A stretch of 64,000 bases of DNA from Prorocentrum cordatum (GCA_963575745.1 CAUYUJ010016473.1:70001-134000), one strand, 5' to 3'. Shown: positions 1 to 11,219, counted from the first letter of the stretch. Translations and numbers: made by a program. Notes: a model not told the origin generated them from the letters alone.

Positions 1-124
1 TGGGGAACTCTCTTCGTCGTGCCCCAAAGCTTCCGCGGGCCCCTGGTGCCACCGGTGGACGAGGAATTTCTGCGGGGCACCCGCCGGCAGGCCGATCTCA
101 TACCTAATGTGCTTACGTACTGCA

Positions 125-422
<298 letters not shown>

Positions 423-829
423 CCCTTCCGCCACCGCCGGGCGTCCTCCTCCTCCTCCTCCCCGCTCGTACATCGCGGCCTAATTCGCGCTCGTTTATCC
501 CACGACGCCCTATCCGCCAGCGCAGTCCTTCTGCCTAGCCGCCGGCTCAAAAAGTGTGTGTGTGTGTGTGTGCGCCCGCCGGTTCGCCCAGGGAGAAGCA
601 GTTCCCCTTCGGAGGCACGCAGGCTCCGACATGCATGCCGTGCGAGCGCGCGCACGTACATAAGGGGGGTACGGCGCATGCCTGCCCTGACCGCGCGGGT
701 CCCAGCGCCTGTCGCCGCGCGAAGCGCCCAGACTGCCACGGCCTCCGCCGCACGGGGTCCCCGAAAGGCTCCCTCGACTCCGCCTCCCGCACGGACCCTG
801 CGCCGTGGACTGCCTCCTGTGGCCCAACA

Positions 830-1005
830 CCTGCTCCTCCTACAACTCCTGCTCCTCCTCCTCCTCTCCTCCTCCTCCTCCTCCTGCTCCTCCTGCTCCT
901 CCTGCTCCTCCTCCTCCTCCTCCTCCTCCTCCTGCTCCTCCTGCTCCTCCTGCTCCTCCTGCTCCTCCTCCTCCTCCTCCTCCTCCTCCTCCTCCTCCTC
1001 CTCCC
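830..1005. repeat. (CTC/CTG)n trinucleotide array
   Basis: CTC repeats with regular CTG interruptions, a polypyrimidine tract on the plus strand. It is the first of more than fifteen AGG/CCT-type arrays in the window. Confidence 0.95.
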
Positions 1006-1159
1006 CAGAGGGTGGTCAATATCGAACGCCCGCCCCCGGCGGCGCCGCCGCGTCGAGGCGGCGCGAGCATGCCGCGTGCGTGTAGCAGATGCGCCCACGC
1101 CCGGCCGCGCGCACTTGCCCGTGAGTCCTGCACCCGCGCCGAGACCTTCCTCTCTCGAG

Positions 1160-1425
1160 ACCTTCCGCGGGATCCCAAGGGATCCATAAGAAGCCATCGC
1201 AATTCTGAGGAATCCTGAAGCATCTCCAGGACGCCCTGGGAATCCTTAAGAATCGCCCGGAATCCGCAAGAACCCCAGGGAATCCTCAGGAATCCTTGGG
1301 AATCCTGAAGATTTCCAAGAATCCTCATGAACCCAGAGGAACCCTCAAGAATCCTGAGGAATCCCAAGGGATCCTCCGGAATCCTCGCGAATCATTCGGG
1401 ATCCCTTGGAATCCCCAGTGATCCA
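1160..1425. repeat. Degenerate GGAATCCT/AAGAATCC short-unit repeat
   Basis: About 20 degenerate units of the type GGAATCCTnAAGAATCC follow each other, each carrying a GGAATCC or GGATCC core. No coding signal was seen. Confidence 0.8.
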
Positions 1426-1547
1426 GGGGTGTGGGCGTGGTGGGGGATGGGGGGGCGGGACCCGTTGCAGGATTCAATTTACATCAGTAGCAATAATTTT
1501 GAGACTGTTCGCTCTCACATGCTCGCGTGTCAACCATCATGTCTATC

Positions 1548-1660
1548 CCAAGCCCTCGAAATTCGCCCTCTTCGTCTTTGATCGGACCCCTTTGGGGGGT
1601 ATCTTCCTTCCCTGCCACTTGTAATTGGCGCAGCCCCTAAAACAAGAAGAACAGAAATAA
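1548..1660. repeat. Dispersed repeat, copy 1 (second copy 2486-2600)
   Basis: This block and 2486-2600 share AAGCCCTCGA, TCGCCCTC-like, GGGGGGTA, TTGGCGC and CCTAAAAC segments in the same order. Both are followed by a purine-rich GGGAGGAAG tract. The copies are about 940 bp apart in the same orientation, so a larger unit was probably duplicated. Confidence 0.65.
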
Positions 1661-2189
1661 TGAAAAAGGGAGAGATCGAGGAGGAAGGGTGTGAGGGAAG
1701 GAAGGGATGAGGGCAGGGGGCAAGAGGGAAGGAGATGTGGAGGGCGAGCGGGATTAGCAAGAGGGTTTTGCAAGAGGGGATGGCAAGAAAGAGCGCGCTG
1801 TTTGAGCGCGTTTTTTTTCTGCAAATCATGCCGCAATCCCGAATGAGAGAGAGCGGTTGCAGAGCGCCGAGAACACGAGGCGTGAGTCAGCTGTCAGGCA
1901 AATATCGAGCGCGAGCGCGATTCCGGGAGAAACCGCATGGAAGTCTCGAGCGGGACCGCGAGATGCTCCAGTAGATGATGAGGGTGTATGGAGGAGGAGG
2001 AGGAGGAGGCAGCTGGAGGGCTGAGCAGATTCAGCCGGCCAGCAGGCTGAGGCAGCATTTTCACCCGGCTTTTAGGCTCGTGCCGTCAGACAAGCCACCC
2101 GGCGTGCCGCGGCATGCTGAGGCCAGTTTCGCTGGCCTGGTTTCCCCCTGTGAGGGTGCATCTGTTGTTGCACAAGCCAGAGTTACCCC

Positions 2190-2235
2190 AGGGCCCAAGC
2201 CAGAGTTACCCGGAGGTAACTCTGGCTTGGGCCCT
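2190..2235. repeat. Perfect 21-bp inverted repeat (hairpin)
   Basis: Left arm 2190-2210 and right arm 2215-2235 are perfect reverse complements with a 4-nt loop (CGGA). A partial direct copy of the arm (CAAGCCAGAGTTACC) lies just upstream at about 2173-2187, so the hairpin may have formed by inverted duplication of this segment. Confidence 0.9.
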
Positions 2236-3278
2236 AGGCGGGAGCCGTTGTTGCAGGTCGGAGGCCAGGGTCCCACTCCGACGCGCAAGACCCTTCCGGA
2301 TAGAGAAAGCAGGCCGCGGAGCCCCCAGGGAGCGGCACGTCAGCTGCACGAGCATGCGCTCTCATCGGGGGGGGGCGACCACCAACAACTCAACAACTGT
2401 CCTTTGGAAATCAAGATTCCGCATTCATCACTTCACGACTGCTCGTTGTCATGCGCACGCGTGTCGTTCAACATGTGAGTCATAAGCCCTCGACGTCCGC
2501 CCTCCTCGCCTTCGACCGTGCCCCCTTCAGGGGGGTAATTATAGCTGCCTCGCCTGCCGCGCGCAGTTGGCGCGGCTCCTAAAACCGGAAAAGTGGAGGG
2601 GGAAGAAGGGGGGAAGAGCGAGGAAGGAACGAGGAAGGGAAAAAGGGGAAAGCGCGAGGGGAAGGGAAAGAGGGGAAAGAACGAGGGCAGGAATGGTAGT
2701 AGAAAGAAGAAGGGAGGGAACAAAGGAGCGGTGCTGGAGAGCGCCGCCCGAGGCCGAACAGCACCTCGGGGGGGGGGGCCAGCCGCCAGGGGCCGCGGAC
2801 CTCAGAGGAGGTCAGGGATGAGAGGGCTCCGCGGTGACGAGAGGAGGGAAAGGGGCAAGGGGGAAGGAGGAGGATGGAGGACTAGAGTTACGTTGCTCCC
2901 ATCGTACTTAAGAGCCACGTCCCAGAAACAATTTCGAGCACCCGGAAAAATATCGAAACGATCAAGGCTGAAGTCGGATGGAACGTCGTAAGGCGAGCAG
3001 AAGGGGGGGGAAAAGAATGAGGAGCAAGAAAACACGAGGAACGGACCTAAGCGGGCGGGTCGGGCGGGCGGACCCCAAACGGGCGGGTTGGGCGGCCGGG
3101 GCATGAACGCGGCAACGAGTGTCGACTGCGGGCCCCAGCGGGCGGGCGGGCCACTAAGATTCTGGAGTAAATCGGAAAGCAAACTTGGTGGAGGTCGCGA
3201 TGCCTGGGTCACGTGCGGGGAGGTCCCGAACGAGAGCGCCATTCCGTGGTACGACCGTGACGACGAACGACGGCCGAC

Positions 3279-3283
3279 GATGG

Positions 3284-3361
<78 letters not shown>

Positions 3362-3385
3362 CGATGGTGATGATGATGATGATGA
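3279..3385. repeat. (ATG)n trinucleotide array
   Basis: Almost uninterrupted GATGAT repeat; read-through peptides are poly-Met, poly-Asp or poly-His and are not evidence of a gene. Confidence 0.95.
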
Positions 3386-3689
3386 CAAAAAAGGGCCCCC
3401 GACAAGGCCCCCCACAACTCCCGCGAAACAAAAGGCCCCCCGAACTCCCAACTCGATCCCCTCCTCACGCCCTTCCTCCGCCCTCCGCCCCTCCGTACCA
3501 CCACGCGCGCACGCCCCCTCCCTCGACAATTACATTCTCCTCCTTCTCCTGGTGACGTCTGGGAAATTTTCGGTGCCTCTCCGCGCACGGTTTTTTACAC
3601 ACAAGATTCCCGGGAAACGGGTTCTGGCTGGGATTTTTTCAAAATGCCGCTCTCGCTGAAGCGCTGCCCGCATTTTGGGCCACCACTCG

Positions 3690-4240
3690 TTCCGAATCGT
3701 GCTCTCGTTGCAGCGCTGGCCTCATTTCCGCGCTTCCCCTCGTTCCGAATCGTGCTCCCGCTGCAGCGCTGGCGTCATTATTTCCAGCGCCATGCCACGG
3801 CATGGTTTTCGTTCCTTCCAACCAAGCACCAAAATCTAGAAACTAACTCCCGAAAACAACCATCGGAAGTGACTACACATTCGGTGTCGATTCGTTGTTT
3901 TACTGGGTCGCAAAAGCCCCCACTTTGAGGCGTCGCCACGCCATGCTATGTCAGGCTACGCGTCCTCCGAATCGTGCTCCAACTGCAGCGCTGGCCTCGT
4001 TTCTGCGCTTCCGTTCGTTCCGAATCGTGCTTCTGCTGCAGCGCTGGCGTCACTATTTCCAGCAAACAAACTCCAACATCTAAAAAATGCCCCCCCCCCC
4101 CGAAGCAACCATCGGAAGTGATATACACATTCGGTGTCGATTTGTTGATTTTGGGGGCCGCGGTAGCCCCCACTCACTTTGGGGCGTCGCCACGCCATGC
4201 TATGTCAAGCTACGCGTTGGTTTTCAACACCGTACTATGC
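3690..4240. repeat. Tandem duplication of a ~275-bp unit
   Basis: Two diverged copies in tandem (about 3690-3965 and 3966-4240). Landmarks repeat in order: TCCGAATCGTGCT, GCAGCGCTGGC, AACCATCGGAAGTGA, CATTCGGTGTCGAT, GCCCCCACT, CGTCGCCACGCCATGCTATG. Each copy also contains an internal half-repeat of the GAATCGTGCT...CAGCGCTGG segment. No coding frame is conserved between copies. Confidence 0.85.
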
Positions 4241-5337
4241 CACGTACTGGTATGCCATGCGAAGACATCCGACTGTGCGAATAGAGAGGAGATCTACGCC
4301 ATGATAAAGGGATGGGAGGGAGGGGCAGGACGTCAGATATGACGCGAGCGCACCTAGCTTGCCCTCCCCGTCTCTCCTTCCTCCCCCCTCCCTCGCCCTC
4401 CCCCACAACAACCAAAAAAACGCCCCATCTCCTGCTAACTACCACGCACGCCCCTGGCGGACAACCTTGGCCCGCGACAGCCCGCACCGCGTGCCCGCGG
4501 GCGCGCGCAGGTATCGCGGACAGCTGCACACACGCGGGCACAGCCTTCCCAGAGAGGGAAGAGTCGGCTACACGCAAGAGCGACCCTGGGTAAAGAGACC
4601 TTTGGTGCGCGGTTTGGGGGGGCCGCGGGGTGACGAAACACAAGCGCGCAAGACGCTACTATCGCATCGCGCCCGGCGATCGGAGGACCCTAGTGGGCCC
4701 GCACCAAGGGCCACTCGGGCGAAGGGTCGCACTTACGTGTGCTCGAAAAAGGAAAACACATGGCGCAACGGCAAAACGTGCTGAGTGTAGCCGCGCCGGC
4801 AGCTGGCCTGGGCCCAGCCAGGGGACCCTTTCAACACAGCGCCCCGGGGGGAAAACCTCGAGCGCCGGCCGACAGGGCTTGCGCCGGGAGGCTGAGGACA
4901 CACCGTTTGGGGTCCAGCGGCGGCCCCAAGGGCGGCAGAAATCTGGCCTCGGGCTGGCCAACCTCGCCGTTCAGTGCACGCGGCCGGCCTTCTCACCAGC
5001 CCTGCCGCGCTTCGTCTTGGGCAGCTCGGCGCCCAAGGTGGCCGGTGAGAAACAAGTACTGCATCTCTCTTCGTATTTCCAGAAGGAGCGGCTATCTGCG
5101 GCTTGAGGTTGGCGAATGCATTGTTGTTTTTGCGTCTTCCTGCGCATGAAAAAATCGGGCGATTTTGTGCTCGTTTCCGTGTTGCGGTGGAAAGCGCCGG
5201 GGGCTCGACGGGGGCGTCGGGCTGCACGGCCGCGCGTCTGTCTAGCAAATTAGTAGGGTCTGTTCGCTCGGGCCCAGTACGCCAGTTGCCCTACTTTGGG
5301 CCGCCGGCAGCGATCGGTCTTCTCATCCCTCCTCGCA
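4241..5337. other. Unassigned, no recognisable gene
   Basis: GC-rich unique sequence. Open frames of 100-170 codons exist on both strands but overlap each other, have no recognisable domain, and none stands out. Confidence 0.5.
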
Positions 5338-6475
5338 CCCCTGCAGGTGGCCCTGCAGGTGGCCCTGCAGGTGGTAGCTTTGCAGGTGGCCCTCGTGGTT
5401 CTGTGCGTTGCCTGGGGAGGTCTGCACGTAGCCTTCGCAGTTCTGCCTGCATCTCTTGCGGCTCCGCAAGTGGTCCTCGGGGCTCTGCGCGTCGCACAAG
5501 AGATTCTGCTTGGGGCTCTTGTAGCTCTGCCTGTTGCCCTCGTAGCTCTGCGCGTTGCACGAGAGATTCTGCTTGAGGCTCTTGTAGCTCTGCCGGTTAC
5601 CCTCGTAGCTCTGCTGGCGGATCGCGTGGCTCTGCAGGAGTCCTTCGTGGCTCTGCTTGTGGCCCTCGAGGCTTAGCGCGTAGCCCTCGTAGCCCTACCG
5701 GTGGCAGCTCTGCTCGTTGTTCCGGATGTTCTGCTGGTGGCCCTGGTAGCCCTCCTGGTGGCCCTGGTGGCTTTGCTGGTGGCCCTCGTACCTCAGTTCA
5801 TGGCCCATGTAGCTCAGCTGGTGGCCCTCGTAGCTCATGTGGTGGCTCTCGCAGCCCAATTGGTGGCCCTCGTGGCTGCGTTGGTGCCTCTCGCAGCTCA
5901 CTGGTGGCCCTCGGGGCCCTGCTTGCGGCCCTCTGGGCTCAGCCTGTGGCTCTCGTAGCTGTGGTGGTGGCACTCGAAGCTCTGTTCATGCCTCTTTTAG
6001 TTCAGCTTGTGGCTTTGGTAGCTCTGCTGGAGGCCCTCGTAGCTCGGATGGTGGCCTGCGAAGCTCAGCTTGTCCCGCGTAGCTCAGCAGGTGGTCCTCG
6101 CAGCCCCGTTCGCGGCCCTCATAGCTCAGCTTATGGTCCTCGTAGCTCAGCTGGTGGCCCTTGTAGCTCTACCGGTGGACCTCGTATCTCTGCTTGTGCC
6201 CCATCGTAGTTCAGCTTGTGGCCTTCGAAGCTCAGCTGACTCTCACAGCTTCGCCTGTGGCCCTCGTAGCTCAGCTTGTGGCCCTCGAAGCTCTGCTGGT
6301 GGCTCCGCCCGTGACCACTGTACACTCAGCCTGTGGTCCTCGAAGCTTTGCTGGCGCCCCTCGTAGCTCTGCCGGTGGCTCTCGTAGTTCAGCAGCAGCT
6401 GGCCCCGGTGCCTGGTGGCCGTTGTGCTCGTTGTGGCCGTTGTAGTTGTAATCGTCGTGGGCGTCGTGGCTGGCC
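5338..6475. repeat. 1.1-kb minisatellite with a 21-bp unit
   Basis: More than 50 degenerate units of the type GTGGCCCTCGTAGCTCAGCTG, beginning with 12-bp GTGGCCCTGCAG units near 5340. The 21-bp period is kept over long stretches, so each frame reads as a heptapeptide repeat (minus strand YEGHQLS-like, plus strand VALVALL-like). All frames are broken by stops or phase changes. Confidence 0.9.
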
Positions 6476-7371
6476 GTTGCCGACTGGTGTCTGCACGACA
6501 ATGAACTTGGTCAACGCCGCGGGCTGCTCGTCCTTGTCGCATTTGGTATCGCACTTGCTGTGATGTGTGCCGTACTGGTCGCATGTGTCGTGCCTGCCGC
6601 GCTCTGTCTGGTACCTGTCCTTTTGGCCGCTGGGTGCCTGAGCGTAGGCCTCACCTCAGCGACGTTCGCCATCGTGATACCGTGAATGTAAGAAGCTGAC
6701 GCAAAACCGAATCATAGAATTGAAATTTCGCCGTTCAAGGAGACGGAGTGCAGTGCGGGGCACGATAATCTCGGGCTCGAACAACTTATAGTTCGCGTAT
6801 AGGTTTTGCATTTTCGGCGACTGCCGCCATCGTGCCCAGCTTGGAACCCGCGGACCTTGAATGGCGAAACTCCGAAGCTACGAGTCCTCTCCGCGTTATG
6901 TTTGCCCACCCACGGCACTGCGCAGCGCGGCATAACATGCCTGATGGCGTCTGCGTCTCGCTGTCCGCCTCTGGCCGCCGACGGCTCGATCGTCGAACAT
7001 CCAGGCCTCGGGCAAACACAGCGAACACTCGTGCCACATCCATCGGCCCACGCCTCCCCCCTCCCCCACTGCTCGAAGCTGGCAGGTGGGCCTGATGAGC
7101 TGCACTTCGACCGCAGCCTCCCCCGCGCCGTGCCAACTCTGCGCCCGGGGGAGAAGGGGAGTGCCCACGACTCGTTCCCCTCGGCCTCCTCTCTGGGCTC
7201 ACCCGGATTCGCCATGGCGCACTCCGATTTGCCTCGACGCGTCTGCACTTACCTTGAGAGGGAGAGTGCCCGCGAGGTGCTTCCCTCTGCCGCCCAGGTC
7301 GGAGCGAGCGGGAGCATGGGAGGCTGGGTGGCGGGAGGGCCGAGGAGCGCAGCGACTACCGACGCGGGAAC
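6476..7371. other. Unassigned sequence between repeats
   Basis: Unique GC-rich DNA. Minus-strand frames of 138-178 codons (6712-7248, 6786-7202) overlap plus-strand frames of similar length, show no motif, and cannot be separated from chance. Confidence 0.45.
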
Positions 7372-7545
7372 GGGGGAGGAGTGGGCGGGGGAGGAGGAGG
7401 GGGAGGAGGAGGAGCAGAAGGAGAAGGAGGAGGAGGAGGAGGAGTTCTGGATGTAGCGACTAGGACGGGGAAAAGGAGGAGGAGGAGGAGGAGGAGGAGG
7501 AGGAGGAGGAGGAGGAGGAGGAGGAGGAGGAGGAGACGGAGTCTG
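7372..7545. repeat. (AGG)n polypurine array
   Basis: GGAGGAGGA repeats with few interruptions. A CCT-rich, lower-purity tract follows at about 7795-7935, so the two form an inverted pair. Confidence 0.95.
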
Positions 7546-8249
7546 GGGGAGGGAGAGGGGGGACCTCCACTGCTCGTTTCCCTCTGCCGCCTCCCGGTGC
7601 CCCAGGCGGCTGGCCCCCGCTCGTCTTCGGGTGGGCCCCCGCCCCCGCGCCGCGCCCGCGGCCCCCGCTGCGCGCGGGCGGGCAAGGCCAGCCGCTCCCC
7701 GGGGCGGCGCGCGCGAGCGCGGGCGCGGCCCCAGGGGGCGGGCGCGGGGGGGGGGGGGATGGATCCCACGCGCGGCATCCCCCCCCCTCCCTCCTGCCCC
7801 TCTCCTCCCTCCCCCTCTCTCCTCCTCCTCCCTCCTCCCTCCTCCCTCCTCCCTCCTCCCTCCTTTCGCCTCTCCGCGCCGCTGCCCCTCCTTCCCTCCT
7901 TGCTACCCTCCTCTCTCCCTCCTTCCTCCTCCCTCCTGCTGCATCCGCCGCGGCTGCTGCTCAAAGGGCGCACTCAGTTCGCATCAGCGCAACCTCGGGC
8001 TGCCCGCGTGGCCAGTATCACCCAGCTTAACTCTGTGCACCCGGCCCAAGGCAAACCACTGGTGTCCTCGTCCTCCATGGCGTCGGCACCTTCCGACTCT
8101 GTGTTCCATCTTCTCCCTGGACTTGGCTGCGAACTTTCCCCCGCGCCGTCCCCGACCTCTCGTTCTGAGAGGGCGGCCCTGTTGATGAAGTTCTCCCACG
8201 TCCGCGCACTCCCGACTCCAGAAGCTTCCCACATGCGGTTCGAGTAGAT

Positions 8250-8375
8250 GTGGTCGGAGGATCGCGCCGCATCGGCGATGCATCGGCGATGCATCGGCGC
8301 TGTCGGCGTGGAGAAAAAATTGGGCTCCACGCCGGGCCGCATCGGCGATGCGGCGCGATCTTCCGATCCAAATTA
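8250..8375. mobile_element. Small foldback element
   Basis: Outer arms GGAGGATCGCGCCGCATCGG (from about 8256) and its reverse complement ending near 8370 match with about two mismatches. An inner perfect 9-bp stem (GGCGTGGAG / CTCCACGCC) flanks an A-rich loop. The left arm also holds tandem CATCGGCGATG units. No coding capacity. Confidence 0.7.
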
Positions 8376-8689
8376 CCCGGGCCCGCTTTGGAAGGCCCCG
8401 AGACTCCTGGCCCCCTTCGCCGGGACCGCGCCGCGCACTTCTTCGCAGCGCTGGGCTCCACCACCTGCCCCGGCAGCCTGCCCCTGCCGGCGCCGCAGGG
8501 CTGTCGGCGGCGGCCCTGGCAGCCAACGTGGCCGCTGCGCCCCCCCGATCGGAGGAGGGCCGGCCGAGACGCCCGCGGCGCTCTCTGGCGTCTTCTGTCA
8601 TGTTTGGGCCTTCTGCATCCTTTGTTTCCCGGCTATAGCTCGCAGAGAGCTAAGGGCCCAGAGATCCAACGCATTGAAAAAATCAAGAC

Positions 8690-8830
8690 GCAATTTGTTT
8701 CGCAAGGTTCGGCGTCAAGGGGCCCTCGCCGGGCCCCGGGACAGTCAAAAAACGACTCAGGATGGAAACCCGGTCCTGGGGAATGGGTCGAGACCTCCGG
8801 GGGGCCCGCATTGAGAAAATCACGACGTCG
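8690..8830 (+). repeat. Dispersed repeat D1 (copies 28895-28995, 36105-36165, 44795-44870)
   Basis: Shared core is GGGTCGAGACCTCC-GGG-CC plus GACTCAGGATG and a T/A run. Copies at 28895-28995 and 36105-36165 lie in inverse orientation; the copy at 44795-44870 is direct. The 8.7-kb and 28.9-kb copies align well over about 80 bp. Confidence 0.7.
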
Positions 8831-9561
8831 GATCTCTGGGAGGGCTTCAGATCAAGAAGCCGGAGCCGCAGGGTAGCCCCGGAGATCGTTCTGGCTTCCG
8901 TTTTCCAGCGTCGCAGCGCCCTGCTTGAGAACTCGCAGCGGGTCCTGAGAGGCCTTGTCCAAGCGTTTCCCAACACGCGCGCCCGGAAGCTCTCCAGAAG
9001 GTCCTTCGGGAGCTTCCTGCAGGTCCTTCCAGAGTTCTTCGCAAGGCCTTTCCACGCCCTTCTGGCGCCCTGCTACCTCGGGTTTGGACCCCACAAGTGG
9101 GCCTGCTGGAGGCTTCTCGTCGCCACGGCTGGAACCGCCTCGAAGGGCGGGTCAGGATGGAATCCAGAGAGAGGTCTGGGGGCCGATGTTGCGCGGAGTG
9201 GGCCGGGCGGCCGAGACGGCGTTGTCTCCACTGGTCCTCCTCCGACCCTTTGCGCAAGGCAGTGCCAGCGACTTTCGACTGGGGTGACGAACCGGAAAAG
9301 GACCCCCAACCCATTGCGAGGGGGCCTAAGTTAGGAGGGCCGAAGACATCGGGGACAGGGGCTCGTTCCTGGGGTTCGGGGTTCTTGTATCCTCGATGCT
9401 GGGGGCGGCATCCTTCCCGACCCGTGCCTGGCGAAGGCAGTGGCGTGCATGGCGAGTCGCCTCGTGCACCCTGGAGGCTGCACGGAGCCACCCTGATCCG
9501 GAGCGGCCGAGCGGCGCGGTGCCTCGTGGGCGCGGCTCGCCTCCGAGGCTGGGCTGTGGGC
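8831..9561. other. 3' flank of the PAQR gene, no recognisable gene
   Basis: Unique GC-rich sequence. Open frames run through it on both strands without domain signals. It may contain the 3' untranslated region of the minus-strand gene at 9562-10386; no polyadenylation signal can be identified. Confidence 0.4.
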
Positions 9562-10386
9562 TCAGGCCCTGCCGGCAGACATGGCGGCGCAGCTTGCACG
9601 CGACAGGAAGGAGTTGTACCCGAAGGCGCCGCAGTGCCAGAACACGTGGGACTGCAGCAGACAGTTCGTCCACCAGCTGGCAGGCCAGACGCACTCCGGG
9701 AAGAAGCTCCGGTAGAAGGCCAGTCCCACCAGCATGCTGCAGATGGCATAGGCCACCTCCAGCGCAGCGTCGATGCTCGCCAGCTGCCAGAGCCCAATAG
9801 TGACCGGAACGAGGTACGTCAGCGCACCCCCAAGCAAGAAGCCGGCCCGCCACCATACAGTCTTAGACAGGTCGACGCAGGCCCACACCGCGCCAGCGAG
9901 CACGATAGTGCCAAGTGCGTGGATACCGATCTGCAGCATGATTGCCCAAGAATGGCTGACCGCATACAGCAGTGAAGTTCCGAGGCCATAACCTTGCAGG
10001 AAGCAGCCCGCGAAGTCTGCCTGCCTGAGGCTTGCCACAAGTGCGCTGTTGGGATGGCAGTACAGGCAATGGTAAAGCGCGGACGCGGCCCAGCCAAGGC
10101 TGCAGCACAAGAATCGACTGCATTCAACGACATGCCACACAGGGTCTCCGCGAGCAGCTTCCCAGCCAGCCACGACGAGGTAGAAAAGAATGGGAACTGG
10201 GAGAACGCATGTCCAGATGCTCAAGGTCTCATTGTGCAACGGGCATTGGAACGCCGTTGCCAAGCATGTCATGACATCTGGCTGCGTACGACGCCAACCA
10301 GGCGCATACTGCAAAAACTTTGCTCCCTCGTCTGGGCCTAGCTCCTTGTATGAACCCATAAGCCGCGGCGCTCTGCGACGCACCAT
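9562..10386 (-). CDS. PAQR family seven-transmembrane protein (adiponectin/progestin receptor-like)
   Basis: Intact 274-aa intronless ORF, start ATG at 10386. The PAQR family (AdipoR, mPR, hemolysin III-like) are membrane proteins with a zinc site, several acting as ceramidases or receptors. The hallmark HNETLSIWT lies at residues 51-59, followed by seven hydrophobic segments. The metal-site residues expected from AdipoR structures are present: S102 and H105 (SALYH), D124, and H247/H251 in HVFWH near the C-terminus. This start is chosen because the next upstream frame is only arginine/leucine encoded by a microsatellite. Length is normal for the family. A spliced-leader-like relict lies 40 nt upstream and the gene has no intron, which suggests a retroposed mRNA that kept its reading frame. 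The ligand or substrate cannot be inferred. Confidence 0.93.
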   Translation of the reverse strand: MVRRRAPRLMGSYKELGPDEGAKFLQYAPGWRRTQPDVMTCLATAFQCPLHNETLSIWTCVLPVPILFYLVVAGWEAARGDPVWHVVECSRFLCCSLGWAASALYHCLYCHPNSALVASLRQADFAGCFLQGYGLGTSLLYAVSHSWAIMLQIGIHALGTIVLAGAVWACVDLSKTVWWRAGFLLGGALTYLVPVTIGLWQLASIDAALEVAYAICSMLVGLAFYRSFFPECVWPASWWTNCLLQSHVFWHCGAFGYNSFLSRASCAAMSAGRA

Positions 10387-10425
10387 GCACGAGTGAATAC
10401 CCGGCGCACGAACACCGGCACGTAC

Positions 10426-10446
10426 CTTGAGCCGAAACTGCTGCGG
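10426..10446 (-). other. Relict dinoflagellate spliced-leader sequence upstream of the PAQR gene
   Basis: Read on the minus strand, this 21-nt stretch begins CCGCAGCAG and ends TTTCGGCTCAAG. It matches the dinoflagellate spliced-leader consensus (ending TTTTGGCTCAAG) at 17 of 21 positions, including the last eight bases. It sits 40 nt before the PAQR start codon, where a retroposed mature mRNA would carry its leader. The next bases are GTACGTG, so a degenerate leader-RNA donor is an alternative reading. Confidence 0.7.
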
Positions 10447-10497
10447 ACTGCCGCAGCCAGGGCGCACTGGGATGACCTGACATGCCCAGGACGACGA

Positions 10498-10557
10498 TGG
10501 TGAGAGGAGGAGGAGGAGGAGGAGGAGGAGGAGGAGGATGAGAAGGAGGAGGAGGAA

Positions 10558-10608
<51 letters not shown>

Positions 10609-10760
10609 TAGACGACGTAGACGACGTAGACGACGTAGACGACGTAGACGACGACGACGACGACGACGACGACGATCACTACGACGGTGGCGGCGGTGGC
10701 GGCGGCGACGACGACGACGACGATCACTACGACGATGGCGGTGGCGACGACGATTGTGGA
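10498..10760. repeat. Compound (GAG)n-(GAC)n array
   Basis: AGG repeats to about 10550, then GAC repeats with regular GTA interruptions to about 10760. The array lies immediately upstream of the PAQR gene and of the duplicated unit at 10935. Confidence 0.93.
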
Positions 10761-10934
10761 CGACATCGCGCTCCCGCACGCGTGGGTGTCCCGTCAGAGT
10801 CGGCGGCCTCCCTCGCCCCGTCTCCCTCGCGCATACTCATTTCCCCCCATCCTCCCTCATCCTCCCCCCCCACTCCCCAGGACGAAACCGCGTGTCTCGG
10901 CGGCCTCCTCCAGTCCCTGCGACATCGATCCCAA

Positions 10935-11185
10935 AAGTCCCACCAGCCCTTTAGGGCGTAGGTGGTTTGGGGTGTTTCCTCTTCCACCCCCTTCTTCCCC
11001 TTCGGAGATGGGTTTACCCCTCCCCCTACTCCCTCCCCTGGACCTGGACGGGGCGTTCTGCGAGTCGCCGGAACGTCCAAAACGGCCTCGGCGAGGAAGC
11101 CAAAATCATTGGTTCTACTTGGATTTTGGTCCCATTTTGGCCTCTTGGGGGGGCAACACAAATTCAGGAACCCTCTTTTTGGATC
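10935..11185. repeat. Duplicated module, copy 1 (copy 2 at 36779-37140)
   Basis: Starts GTCCCACCAGCCCTTTAGGGCG and contains CACTTCTTCCCCTTCGG-like, GGGTTTACCCCTCCCCCTAC and CCCTGGACCTGG segments shared in order with 36779 onward. Both copies follow a GAC array and precede an AGGCCCC minisatellite. Phrases such as ATTTTGGCC and GGTTTTGG continue the similarity. Confidence 0.85.
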
Positions 11186-11219
11186 GATCTCCTCCGAAAT
11201 GGCCCAATGAGCGCTCCCA

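Noticed and set aside
10426-10446. A functional spliced-leader RNA gene
   Set aside because: The leader part has four mismatches and no following Sm site or leader-RNA-like body was recognised, although GTACGTG follows it. Its position before an ORF fits a relict better.
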